This document shows, piece by piece, positions 1-4,824 of a stretch of 5,573 nucleotides of DNA (positions are counted from its first letter, which is position 1; the number at the start of each line of letters is the position of its first letter). Source of the stretch: Candidatus Saccharimonadota bacterium. Lineage in GTDB: Bacteria; Patescibacteriota; Saccharimonadia; Saccharimonadales; Saccharimonadaceae. The stretch lies in assembly GCA_030536095.1 (NCBI GenBank), contig JAUNQQ010000050.1, forward strand, positions 1-5,573. The letters are read 5' to 3'. A model generated the notes under the pieces. That model was not told the DNA's origin. It was given only the letters and a program-made list of their open reading frames with translations, and searched no databases. The position numbers and the translations under genes are program-made.

Positions 1-479
1 ATGGTTCGATTATTTTAGCAACATTGGAGGGGACACGGCCGATTTTAGTAGAAATTCAGGCGCTTGTTTCGACGACGAGTTTTGGTTATCCAAAAAGAAC
101 AGCGTCTGGGTTTGACCTAAATAGGCTAAACCTACTAATCGCAGTACTGGAAAGACGGACGAAGCTTAAGTTGGGTGACAAGGACATTTTTATAAATGTA
201 GTTGGCGGAATGAGATTACAAGATTCGGCGGCGGATTTGGCGGTTTGTATGGCGATTGCGTCGGCAGCAGGAAGACGAAAATTGTCAGATGAATATGTAG
301 TTTTTGGCGAAGTAGGACTAGGAGGAGAAATTCGCTCGGTATTTCGACCAGACCAGAGGATTGCGGAGGCAAAAAAATTAGGATTTACACACGCGATTGG
401 GCCGGCGACCATAAAAGATAAGTTTGTGATTCCAGCGAAAGATTTACGGGATACGCTAATTAGATATGTGAATGAATAG
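1..479 (+). CDS. radA: DNA repair protein RadA, C-terminal part (5' end cut by window)
   Basis: RadA (Sms) is a RecA-like ATPase that drives branch migration of recombination intermediates. Only the C-terminal Lon-protease-like domain is visible. The reading frame is open from position 3, and 158 residues can be read to a TAG stop. The opening residues G-S-I-I-L-A-T lead into LEGTRPILVEIQALV, the typical RadA junction between ATPase core and Lon-like domain. Further family landmarks are the NRL..LIAVLERR helix, VNVVGG-type strand (here INVVGG), SAADLAVCMAIASA and VVFGEVGLGGEIR. The Walker A/B and KNRFG motifs lie upstream of the window and cannot be assessed. A TTG at 24 is not the real start because homology continues upstream of it. 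ruvC follows 23 nt downstream on the same strand, so co-transcription is likely. Identification is confident from motif order. Confidence 0.93.
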   Translation, partial: GSIILATLEGTRPILVEIQALVSTTSFGYPKRTASGFDLNRLNLLIAVLERRTKLKLGDKDIFINVVGGMRLQDSAADLAVCMAIASAAGRRKLSDEYVVFGEVGLGGEIRSVFRPDQRIAEAKKLGFTHAIGPATIKDKFVIPAKDLRDTLIRYVNE

Positions 480-502
480 GGGGATAGGGGTAGCGAGGTA
501 AA

Positions 503-994
503 ATGAAGATTTTAGGAATTGATCCAGGAACGGGAATTTGCGGGTTTGGAGTAATCGAGGTAATTCCCGGGAAACAGACGAAGATGTTGGATGCCGGGGT
601 GATTTCAACGCCAGCGAGAACGCCGCTACCAGATAGATTACTGGATATTTATGAGTCGCTAAATGAGATAATTGGTGGATGGAAGCCGGATGTAATTGCG
701 ATTGAGAAGCTGTTTTTTACAAAAAATATCACGACGGGGATTTCGGTAGCAGAGGCGAGAGGAGTAGTGTTGCTTTGCGCAAGGCAGGCGGAATTACCGA
801 TTTATGAATATACTCCGAATGAAATAAAAAACGCAATGACGGGATATGGGTCGGCAAACAAGAAGCAGATGCAGGAAATGGTAAAAATTCATCTGAAATT
901 AAGTGCGATTCCGAAGCCGGACGATGCGGCAGATGCGTTGGCGGTGGCGATTATTTGTGGAATATTAATCACTAAAAATCCAGGGAGAAGATAG
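503..994 (+). CDS. ruvC: Holliday junction resolvase RuvC
   Basis: RuvC is the dimeric endonuclease that cuts Holliday junctions, normally together with the RuvAB branch-migration motor. The 163-residue product has the usual family length (about 160-175). The RNase H-fold catalytic acids are all visible: D7 in ILGIDPGTG, E68 in IAIEKLFF, and D141 and D144 in PDDAADALAVAI. The segments KNITTGISVAEARGVVLL and YTPNEIKNAMTGYGSANK are typical of the family. The ATG at 503 is supported by a GAGGT ribosome-binding sequence at 495-499, with a rather short 3-nt spacer, and the conserved N-terminus begins right there. It follows radA by 23 nt, making a small recombination pair; ruvA and ruvB are not in the window. 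The stop is TAG. Full length, with no missing key residue. Confidence 0.96.
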   Translation: MKILGIDPGTGICGFGVIEVIPGKQTKMLDAGVISTPARTPLPDRLLDIYESLNEIIGGWKPDVIAIEKLFFTKNITTGISVAEARGVVLLCARQAELPIYEYTPNEIKNAMTGYGSANKKQMQEMVKIHLKLSAIPKPDDAADALAVAIICGILITKNPGRR

Positions 995-1026
995 CTTATA
1001 ATATAGTCAAGGCCAAGGAGAAGATA

Positions 1027-1054
1027 GCAGAAAACCCGGGGCTTTTACCCCGGG
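1027..1054 (-). terminator. Rho-independent terminator of hsp20
   Basis: A perfect 7-bp GC stem (1035-1041 CCCGGGG with 1048-1054 CCCCGGG) encloses a 6-nt loop. Read on the minus strand it is followed by TTTTCT, so it fits termination of hsp20, whose stop is 23 nt away. On the plus strand the stem is followed by AAAAGAAAG rather than T residues, so termination of ruvC here would be weaker, though the hairpin lies between two convergent genes. Confidence 0.8.
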
Positions 1055-1076
1055 AAAAGAAAGTTCAAATAGAGAA

Positions 1077-1538
1077 TTAACCTTCGATTGAGATATACTT
1101 ATCCGTATCGGGCAATTCTTTCTTCGGCTCAATCTTTGGAATGGTAATAGTCAAAACTCCATCTTTAAAGTTTGCCTTTAGGTCGGACTGTTTTAGGTCT
1201 TCGCCGACATACCAGCTGCGAGTAATCGAACCAGAATAGCGCTCTTTTCTCAGAAACTTACCATCCTTATCGGTATTATCGACGGTTTTCTCAGCTGAAA
1301 TTGTGAGCTGTCCGTTATCGAGCTTAGCCTTTACCTCGTCTTTAGTGTAGCCGGGCAGATCGATGGCTAGTTCGTAATTTTTGTCGTTCTCTTTTACATC
1401 GGTACGCATTAGATTCATCATACCGAGATCTTTCTTCTGGCCAGAACCGATCATGTGGCGATGAGGTGAGCGCGACGCAAAGAAGTCGTTGTTAAAAAAT
1501 GGCTCGAACACATCATCAAAAAGATTGTCAAAAAACAT
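1077..1538 (-). CDS. Small heat-shock protein, Hsp20/alpha-crystallin family
   Basis: An ATP-independent holdase chaperone that forms oligomers and binds unfolding proteins in the cytoplasm. The 153-residue product has the three-part layout of the family. First comes a Phe/Asn/Asp-rich N-terminal arm (about 1-40, starting MFFDNLFDDVFEPFF). Next is an alpha-crystallin domain (about 45-136) with YELAIDLPGYTKDEVKAKL, QLTISAEK, ERYSGSITRSW and the signature GVLTITIPK (127-135). Last is a short tail ending in the oligomerisation motif I-S-I (149-151). The ATG at 1538 is preceded on the minus strand by AAAGGAGA with about 6 nt spacing. It is a single-gene unit with its own consensus promoter and a CIRCE operator upstream and a hairpin terminator downstream, so HrcA-controlled heat induction is likely. 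Family assignment is firm; the exact paralogue name is not resolvable. Confidence 0.95.
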   Translation of the reverse strand: MFFDNLFDDVFEPFFNNDFFASRSPHRHMIGSGQKKDLGMMNLMRTDVKENDKNYELAIDLPGYTKDEVKAKLDNGQLTISAEKTVDNTDKDGKFLRKERYSGSITRSWYVGEDLKQSDLKANFKDGVLTITIPKIEPKKELPDTDKYISIEG

Positions 1539-1641
1539 ATTTTTCTCCTTTCATTAATTATTACTTATTTCCCCTGGTGTTTTGGATTGTCGGATGAGAG
1601 CCCTAATCATTGTCGTCATCTCGAATCAATCTTATGGATAC

Positions 1642-1670
1642 ATTATAGCACAGTGAATTAGCACTGTCAA
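1642..1670 (-). promoter_or_regulatory. Consensus sigma-70 promoter of hsp20
   Basis: On the minus strand, TTGACA (1665-1670) is followed after exactly 17 nt by TATAAT (1642-1647). The -10 box is also preceded by TGC, giving an extended -10. Both hexamers match the consensus fully. Transcription should start near 1635 and give a leader of about 97 nt before the hsp20 ATG. Such a strong core promoter is normally kept quiet by a repressor, which fits the CIRCE site lying over its -35 box. Confidence 0.88.
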
Positions 1671-1684
1671 TAGTAGAGTGCTAA
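1658..1684. promoter_or_regulatory. CIRCE operator (HrcA binding site)
   Basis: TTAGCACTG (1658-1666), a 9-nt spacer, then GAGTGCTAA (1676-1684). The consensus CIRCE element is TTAGCACTC-N9-GAGTGCTAA, so only one of 18 arm positions differs, and the spacer length is exact. CIRCE is the operator for the heat-shock repressor HrcA, usually found before groES or dnaK operons. Here it overlaps the -35 box of the hsp20 promoter, so bound HrcA should block RNA polymerase. It also ends about 24 nt before the tsaE -10 box, so it could affect the divergent promoter. No hrcA gene is in the window. Confidence 0.92.
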
Positions 1685-1698
1685 TTTTTCGAAAAATT
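1683..1698. repeat. 16-bp perfect palindrome in the hsp20-tsaE gap
   Basis: AATTTTTCGAAAAATT is a perfect 16-bp inverted repeat without spacer. It abuts and overlaps the right arm of the CIRCE site by 2 bp and covers the place where a -35 box for tsaE would be. It may be an operator for another dimeric regulator or simply an AT-rich UP-like stretch; the sequence alone does not decide. Confidence 0.5.
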
Positions 1699-1707
1699 GC
1701 AGGAATA

Positions 1708-1716
1708 TGGTATAAT
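1708..1716 (+). promoter_or_regulatory. Extended -10 promoter of tsaE (probably leaderless)
   Basis: TGGTATAAT, an extended -10 element with a full-consensus TATAAT at 1711-1716. No good -35 box is present at the right distance (1688-1693 reads TTCGAA), which extended -10 promoters can tolerate. The expected start of transcription, 6-7 nt after the box, coincides with the tsaE ATG at 1723, implying a leaderless mRNA. Confidence 0.65.
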
Positions 1717-1722
1717 TATTTT

Positions 1723-2148
1723 ATGATTATTAGAGATGAAAGCGAAATGCTAGCACTGGGAGAAAAAATCGGAGAGGAAGTACAGGCAAAAGTAGGGAGT
1801 GGAGATTCCGTAGTGATTGAGATGATTGGCGATGTTGGCGCAGGTAAAACAACGTTGACAAGAGGAATTGCACGAGGATTAGGAGTAAAAGAAGCGGTAA
1901 CATCGCCAAGTTTTACACTGAGTAAAAGATATGGATTTCCAGACGGAAGTTTAATTCATTATGATTTTTATCGGCTGGATGAGCCGGGGATTTTGGCGGA
2001 GACTTTAGAGGAAACTATTAACGAACCAAAAACAGTATCGATTGTTGAGTGGGGAGAATCGGTGAATGAGATTTTACCGGAGAAGCATATGGTTATTAAA
2101 ATTAGTTATAATGAAGATGAGACGAGAACGGTAGAGATTTTAAAATAA
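1723..2148 (+). CDS. tsaE: tRNA threonylcarbamoyladenosine biosynthesis ATPase TsaE
   Basis: TsaE is the P-loop ATPase that works with TsaB and TsaD to make t6A at position 37 of ANN-decoding tRNAs. From ATG 1723 the product is 141 residues, typical for the family. It shows the Walker A motif GDVGAGKT (36-43), the SPSF motif (family SPTF) in VTSPSFTLSKRY, the HYDFYRLD segment and the VEWGE motif near the C-terminus. The frame is open back to a GTG at 1678, but that start would sit inside the CIRCE operator and upstream of the promoter. The residues it would add are not family-like, so ATG 1723 is preferred. No Shine-Dalgarno lies at a useful distance (AGGA at 1701 is about 18 nt away), consistent with a leaderless message. 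tsaB and tsaD are not adjacent. Confidence 0.94.
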   Translation: MIIRDESEMLALGEKIGEEVQAKVGSGDSVVIEMIGDVGAGKTTLTRGIARGLGVKEAVTSPSFTLSKRYGFPDGSLIHYDFYRLDEPGILAETLEETINEPKTVSIVEWGESVNEILPEKHMVIKISYNEDETRTVEILK

Positions 2149-2180
2149 ATAAATCCAGGACGTAGCCTAGATTTATTTAT
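2145..2180 (-). terminator. AT-rich hairpin between convergent tsaE and rubrerythrin
   Basis: A perfect 11-bp stem (ATAAATAAATC at 2145-2155 with GATTTATTTAT at 2170-2180) is capped by a loop that can add an AGG/CCT mini-stem. It includes the tsaE stop codon. On the minus strand it is followed by TTTTAAAA, so it most likely terminates rubrerythrin transcripts. The plus strand lacks a T-run after the stem, so two-way action is possible but unproven. Confidence 0.6.
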
Positions 2181-2200
2181 GAAAATATAAACACCGAAGA

Positions 2201-2743
2201 TTAGTAATTTGTTGCTTGAATTTCAAAGAACGAGCGCGGGTGATTGCAAACGGGGCAAGTCTCAGGAGCTTCTTCGCCCACAAAAACATAACCACAATTC
2301 CGACACTTCCAGACGGTCACCTTATCGGACTTAAAGACGACATCATCATCGATGTTCTGGAGAAGCTTTCGATAGCGCTTTTCGTGTTCTTTTTCAATTT
2401 CGGCAACTGCCTCAAATTTCTCGGCAATTTCGGTAAAACCTTCTTCGCGAGCAGTCTCGGCAAAATGCTTATACATATCAGTCCATTCGTACTCTTCCCC
2501 TTTAGCCGCATCAGCGAGATTTTCGCGAGTATCTGGAACGGCGCCGTCATGGAGATATTTAAACCAGAGCTTTGCATGCTCCTTCTCATTATCTGAGGTT
2601 TCTTCAAAAATCTCTTTCATCTGTTCATAGCCGTCTTTTTTGGCGCGCGAAGCATAGAACTGATATTTCACCCGCGCCTGAGACTCGCCAGCAAAAGCTG
2701 CTTCGAGATTTTTCTTAGTCTGGCTATCGTTAAATTCAACCAT
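2201..2743 (-). CDS. Rubrerythrin (diiron peroxidase with C-terminal rubredoxin domain)
   Basis: Rubrerythrin reduces hydrogen peroxide to water using a diiron centre fed by a rubredoxin-type iron site, in the cytoplasm of anaerobic and oxygen-sensitive cells. The 180-residue product has a ferritin-like four-helix domain (about 1-135) with E20 in [11 protein letters not shown], the ExxH pair E53/H56 (EKEH), E96 in [10 protein letters not shown], and a second ExxH at E117/H120 (EKEHEKRY). The C-terminal rubredoxin module carries CxxC twice: C147-C150 (CRNCGYVF) and C163-C166 (CPVCNHP). This is the classical domain order. The ATG at 2743 is preceded by AAAGGAG with 6 nt spacing. It lies downstream of rny on the same strand with a 72-nt gap containing a likely promoter of its own. 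All expected metal ligands are present. The electron donor is not in the window. Confidence 0.96.
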   Translation of the reverse strand: MVEFNDSQTKKNLEAAFAGESQARVKYQFYASRAKKDGYEQMKEIFEETSDNEKEHAKLWFKYLHDGAVPDTRENLADAAKGEEYEWTDMYKHFAETAREEGFTEIAEKFEAVAEIEKEHEKRYRKLLQNIDDDVVFKSDKVTVWKCRNCGYVFVGEEAPETCPVCNHPRSFFEIQATNY

Positions 2744-2762
2744 ATAAAACTCCTTTTTTGTA

Positions 2763-2791
2763 ATTATAATTCATTTAGAGGAAATACGCAA
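2763..2791 (-). promoter_or_regulatory. Probable rubrerythrin promoter
   Basis: On the minus strand, TTGCGT (2786-2791) lies 17 nt before a full-consensus TATAAT (2763-2768). The -35 box matches only the TTG half of TTGACA. Transcription would start near 2756, leaving a leader of about 13 nt that contains the AAAGGAG ribosome-binding site. The -35 box lies within the left arm of the hairpin at 2783-2829. Confidence 0.5.
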
Positions 2792-2829
2792 GGAGTAAAC
2801 CGGCGAAATAGGGTGCTATTTTGCGTATT
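2783..2829 (-). other. Inverted repeat across the rny stop codon
   Basis: AATACGCAA (2783-2791) and TTGCGTATT (2821-2829) form a perfect 9-bp stem that spans the end of rny. The rny stop also lies in an inner AAATAG/CTATTT mini-hairpin. No T-run follows on the minus strand (TTCCTCTAAATG), so it is not a classical terminator. It could protect or process the rny 3' end. It shares sequence with the rubrerythrin -35 box. Confidence 0.4.
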
Positions 2830-4333
2830 CAACGGCGCGGGTTTCGCGGATAACATTAACTTTTATTACGCCAGGGTAACTCATAGTTGCCTCGATTTTG
2901 TTCGCAATATCACGGGCAACCTTTAGGGCGGAAAGATCATCAATCTGCTTCGGTTCAACAATAACGCGGATTTCACGACCAGCAGAAATTGCATAAGCCT
3001 TATCAATCCCCGGAAAGCTAGTTGCGATATTTTCGAGATCGCGCATCCGCTCGGCAAAATTCTCGGCCGAGATATTCCTCGCGCCAGGGCGTGCAGCGGA
3101 GATTGCATCACAAATTTTTACAATAACAGCCTCTGGAGTGGTTGGTTCAATATCATTATGATGCGCAGCAATCGCATGAACCACCGGCTCGCTCATTCCA
3201 TATTTTTTCGCCAATTCAGCGCCAATTTCCGCATGCTTTCCTTCGATTTTATGCGTAACCGACTTTCCGACATCATGAAACAGTGTAGCGGTCTTTGCGA
3301 CGGTTTTATCTGCGCCAATTTCCTCGGCAATCATTCCGGCCATATGTGCCATCTCAACCGAATGAAGCAGAACATTTTGGCCATAAGAAGTTCGGAATTT
3401 CAACTCGCCTAAGAGATGCATCATCTCGCGCGGAACACCAACGAGTCCAACCTCGCGCACGGCATCTTCACCGGCGCGAATAACTTCCTTCTCGATTTCG
3501 CGCTCAGCCTTAGCGACAGAGGTCTCAATCGAAGCGGGATTAATCCGACCATCTTTCATTAGCCGCTCAAGAGCGTAGCGTGCCACCTGCCGACGAATAG
3601 GATCAAAAGAGCTAAGTACGACCATTCCAGGAGTGTCATCAACCAGAATATCGACACCAGTTGCACGCTGTAAAGCCTGAATATTTCGCCCTTCTTTTCC
3701 AATAATCCGACCTTTCATATCGTCATCGGTAAGTCTTACTGCGGTAATTGTCCGATCAGCCGTCACCTCGGAACTCATCCGTTCCATCGCGCCAAGAAGT
3801 AAGCTCTGGGCGGTTTCGTCAATATCGTGCGCAAATTCTTTTTGCTCCTTTGCAACTAGATTAACCAGATCCTGTTTAACGGTATTTTCGGTCATCTTCA
3901 TCAGCTTTTCTTTTGCATCGGCTTTTGTTAAGCCGGCAATTTTTTCGAGTTTTTCACTTTGTTTTGTCCGGAGGTCGCGGATTTCTTGTTTTAGGCCCTC
4001 GATTTCTTTTTCTTCTTTTAGCAGTTTTTCGGAGCGGCTGTCGAGATTATCGATTTTTTTATCAAGAGTCGCTTCTCTTTCACTTAGGCGAGCCTCAGTT
4101 GCGCGCCATTCTTTTCGACGGTCAGTCTCTTCTTTCCTAGACTTATCACTGGTTTCTTCTGCCTGTTTTTTTGCCTGAAAGACAATATCCTGAGCCTCAC
4201 GTTTTGCTTTTCGGACAAGGTCATCAGCCTTTTCTTTTCCGCCGGATTCGTTCTTCTTATTATAGGCGATAACTACGCCAGCACCGCCAGCTATTCCGAC
4301 AATAGCGGCAATAATGATAGAAAATATTTCCAT
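2816..4333 (-). CDS. rny: Ribonuclease Y (membrane-anchored endoribonuclease)
   Basis: RNase Y starts mRNA decay and processes RNAs at the inner face of the membrane. The 505-residue product is close to the usual length (about 520) and has the complete domain order. There is one N-terminal membrane segment (about 3-23, IFSIIIAAIVGIAGGAGVVIAY), then a long Lys/Glu-rich coiled coil (about 30-190). A KH RNA-binding domain follows with GRIIGKEGRNI (208-218). The HD hydrolase domain has H324 (LLHSVEMAH), the H353-D354 pair in LFHDVGKS, H391-H392 in AAHHND and D409 in KICDAIS, the expected metal ligands. The C-terminal region ends in VNVIRETRAVEYAK, typical of the family. The ATG at 4333 is preceded by GAAAGGT with about 6 nt spacing. 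It has its own promoter about 100 nt upstream. No missing key residue. Confidence 0.97.
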   Translation of the reverse strand: MEIFSIIIAAIVGIAGGAGVVIAYNKKNESGGKEKADDLVRKAKREAQDIVFQAKKQAEETSDKSRKEETDRRKEWRATEARLSEREATLDKKIDNLDSRSEKLLKEEKEIEGLKQEIRDLRTKQSEKLEKIAGLTKADAKEKLMKMTENTVKQDLVNLVAKEQKEFAHDIDETAQSLLLGAMERMSSEVTADRTITAVRLTDDDMKGRIIGKEGRNIQALQRATGVDILVDDTPGMVVLSSFDPIRRQVARYALERLMKDGRINPASIETSVAKAEREIEKEVIRAGEDAVREVGLVGVPREMMHLLGELKFRTSYGQNVLLHSVEMAHMAGMIAEEIGADKTVAKTATLFHDVGKSVTHKIEGKHAEIGAELAKKYGMSEPVVHAIAAHHNDIEPTTPEAVIVKICDAISAARPGARNISAENFAERMRDLENIATSFPGIDKAYAISAGREIRVIVEPKQIDDLSALKVARDIANKIEATMSYPGVIKVNVIRETRAVEYAK

Positions 4334-4406
4334 GTTTTACCTTTCTGATAAATGTTTGCTCATAGTTTTCTCTCTATAAGCGGGGTAACAATTTAACAAA
4401 TTTTGA

Positions 4407-4435
4407 TTGATTAATAAAGTTTACAAGTCTATTAT
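4407..4435 (+). promoter_or_regulatory. Possible plus-strand promoter for the 41-codon ORF
   Basis: TTGATT (4407-4412), a 17-nt spacer, then TATTAT (4430-4435); matches are 4 of 6 and 5 of 6. It would start transcription at about 4442, 3 nt before the ATG at 4445. Its -10 box physically overlaps that of the opposing rny promoter, so the two could not be occupied at once. In AT-rich DNA such matches occur by chance, so confidence is limited. Confidence 0.35.
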
Positions 4436-4458
4436 AGCATAAAAATGGGGGATTTGAA
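4431..4458 (-). promoter_or_regulatory. Promoter of rny
   Basis: On the minus strand, TGCTATAAT is an extended -10 element (TATAAT at 4431-4436). TTCAAA (4453-4458) lies 16 nt upstream and matches 4 of 6 -35 positions. Transcription should begin near 4424 and give a leader of about 90 nt containing a small AATTT/AAATT hairpin. The TGC plus TATAAT arrangement is the same as at hsp20. Confidence 0.65.
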
Positions 4459-4570
4459 AAAATACGCGAGTAAAGATGGGTTTATTTATGATATGTTCAA
4501 TAGAAAAGTTCGCTCGCATTTCGAAGCTTCTACCGAGGGTGAGTCCACGATTCAATTCCTATTGAGATAA
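4445..4570 (+). CDS. Possible small protein of 41 residues, function unknown
   Basis: An uninterrupted ATG-to-TAA frame of 41 codons in the otherwise gene-free stretch between rny and tRNA-Arg. The product begins MGDLKKYASKDGFIYDMF and is hydrophilic with no membrane segment, signal peptide or cysteine. I recognise no family. There is no Shine-Dalgarno before the ATG, but a plausible promoter would start transcription about 3 nt upstream, so it could be read as a leaderless message, as proposed for tsaE. Against it: the frame is short enough to arise by chance, and a 69-nt inverted repeat occupies its second half, which could mean the region is really a structured RNA. It might also be a remnant of a longer gene. 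Treat as a candidate. Confidence 0.35.
   Translation: MGDLKKYASKDGFIYDMFNRKVRSHFEASTEGESTIQFLLR
4497..4565. repeat. Long inverted repeat with inner complementarity
   Basis: TCAATAG (4497-4503) and CTATTGA (4559-4565) form a 7-bp stem. Read as minus-strand RNA it extends to 10 bp through a G-U and two A-U pairs, whereas the plus-strand RNA has an A-C mismatch there. Inside, CTCG/CGAG and the palindrome GAAGCTTC allow further pairing. It lies in the second half of the 41-codon ORF and beyond the tRNA terminator. It could be a structured RNA element or a degraded repeat. Confidence 0.4.
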
Positions 4571-4625
4571 AAAATAAACTGAATTATTGCCAAAAACCTA
4601 GAAGATTTATGATAATATTTCAGTT
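4566..4625 (-). terminator. Probable terminator of the tRNA-Arg transcript
   Basis: On the minus strand, AACTGAA and TTCAGTT form a 7-bp stem (4619-4625 with 4577-4583), continued by TTAT/ATAA after a small bulge. It is directly followed by TTTATTTTTTATC, a clear T-rich tail. The stem is AT-rich and the loop long, so it is not strong, but it begins 7 nt after the tRNA 3' end in the right orientation. Confidence 0.55.
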
Positions 4626-4631
4626 AATTTA

Positions 4632-4708
4632 TGGTACGCCCGACAGGATTTGAACCTACGACCTTTTGCTCCGCAAGCAAACGCTCTATCCAGCTGAGCT
4701 ACGGGCGC
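4632..4708 (-). tRNA. tRNA-Arg, anticodon GCG, CCA encoded
   Basis: A complete cloverleaf of 77 nt reads on the minus strand. The acceptor arm is GCGCCCG with CGGGCGT, a G1-U72 wobble being the only non-Watson-Crick pair. The D arm is GCTC-AGCTGGATA-GAGC. The anticodon arm is TTTGC-TTGCGGA-GCAAA, placing GCG at 34-36. The T arm is GTAGG-TTCAAAT-CCTGT with two wobble pairs at its base, followed by discriminator A and an encoded CCA. Anticodon GCG reads CGC and, by wobble, CGU. C35 and the D-loop A20 are arginine identity features. Most bacteria read these codons with an ACG anticodon edited to inosine, so GCG is less usual. The tRNA stands alone, with no neighbouring tRNA genes visible. Confidence 0.96.
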
Positions 4709-4719
4709 TAGTGAACGAG

Positions 4720-4743
4720 AAAATAAAAACTTGTTTTTATTTT
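4720..4743. other. AT-only hairpin just upstream of tRNA-Arg
   Basis: AAAATAAAAA (4720-4729) and TTTTTATTTT (4734-4743) form a perfect 10-bp stem around a CTTG loop, 11 nt from the tRNA 5' end. Its T-rich arm on either strand resembles a terminator tail. An alternative stem, TTTTCG (4741-4746) with CGAAAA (4760-4765), uses part of the same arm, so the two are mutually exclusive. It may end a transcript coming from the right or be a leader structure of the pre-tRNA. Confidence 0.4.
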
Positions 4744-4774
4744 TCGCGAACGCCGCGTCCGAAAACTGAAGGCT

Positions 4775-4790
4775 TACGGGCGCAAACGCT
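4775..4790. repeat. Short permuted copy of tRNA-Arg words
   Basis: TACGGGCGC (4775-4783) repeats the acceptor end of the tRNA gene (4700-4708). GCAAACGCT (4782-4790) repeats its anticodon-arm/D-arm boundary (4677-4685). In the tRNA the two words stand in the opposite order, 14 nt apart. Flanking bases (CTGGGGTATAGCG versus CTGGATAGAGCG on the minus strand) also resemble the tRNA. This may be a degraded tRNA fragment or chance. Confidence 0.35.
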
Positions 4791-4806
4791 ATACCCCAGA
4801 TGTATA

Positions 4807-4822
4807 ATTATATAAATATAAT
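4807..4822. promoter_or_regulatory. Symmetric pair of TATAAT boxes
   Basis: ATTATA-TATA... reads as ATTATATAAATATAAT, a perfect palindrome apart from its 4-nt centre, carrying TATAAT on each strand (4817-4822 plus, 4807-4812 minus). The minus-strand box could start the tRNA-Arg precursor near 4800. The plus-strand box could start an RNA near 4829 that contains the 81-nt stem-loop. No convincing -35 box accompanies either, and AT-rich DNA yields such boxes by chance. Confidence 0.35.
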
Positions 4823-4824
4823 AA

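Noticed and set aside
24..479. A self-standing gene starting with TTG at 24
   Set aside because: RadA homology is in frame upstream of the TTG to position 3, so this is the truncated C-terminal part of a longer gene.
1035..1054. Strong two-way terminator for ruvC as well as hsp20
   Set aside because: The plus-strand side is followed by A residues, not T residues, so only the minus-strand function is supported.
1678..1722. GTG at 1678 as the tsaE start
   Set aside because: It lies inside the CIRCE right arm and upstream of the extended -10 box, adds 15 residues outside the family pattern and has no ribosome-binding site.
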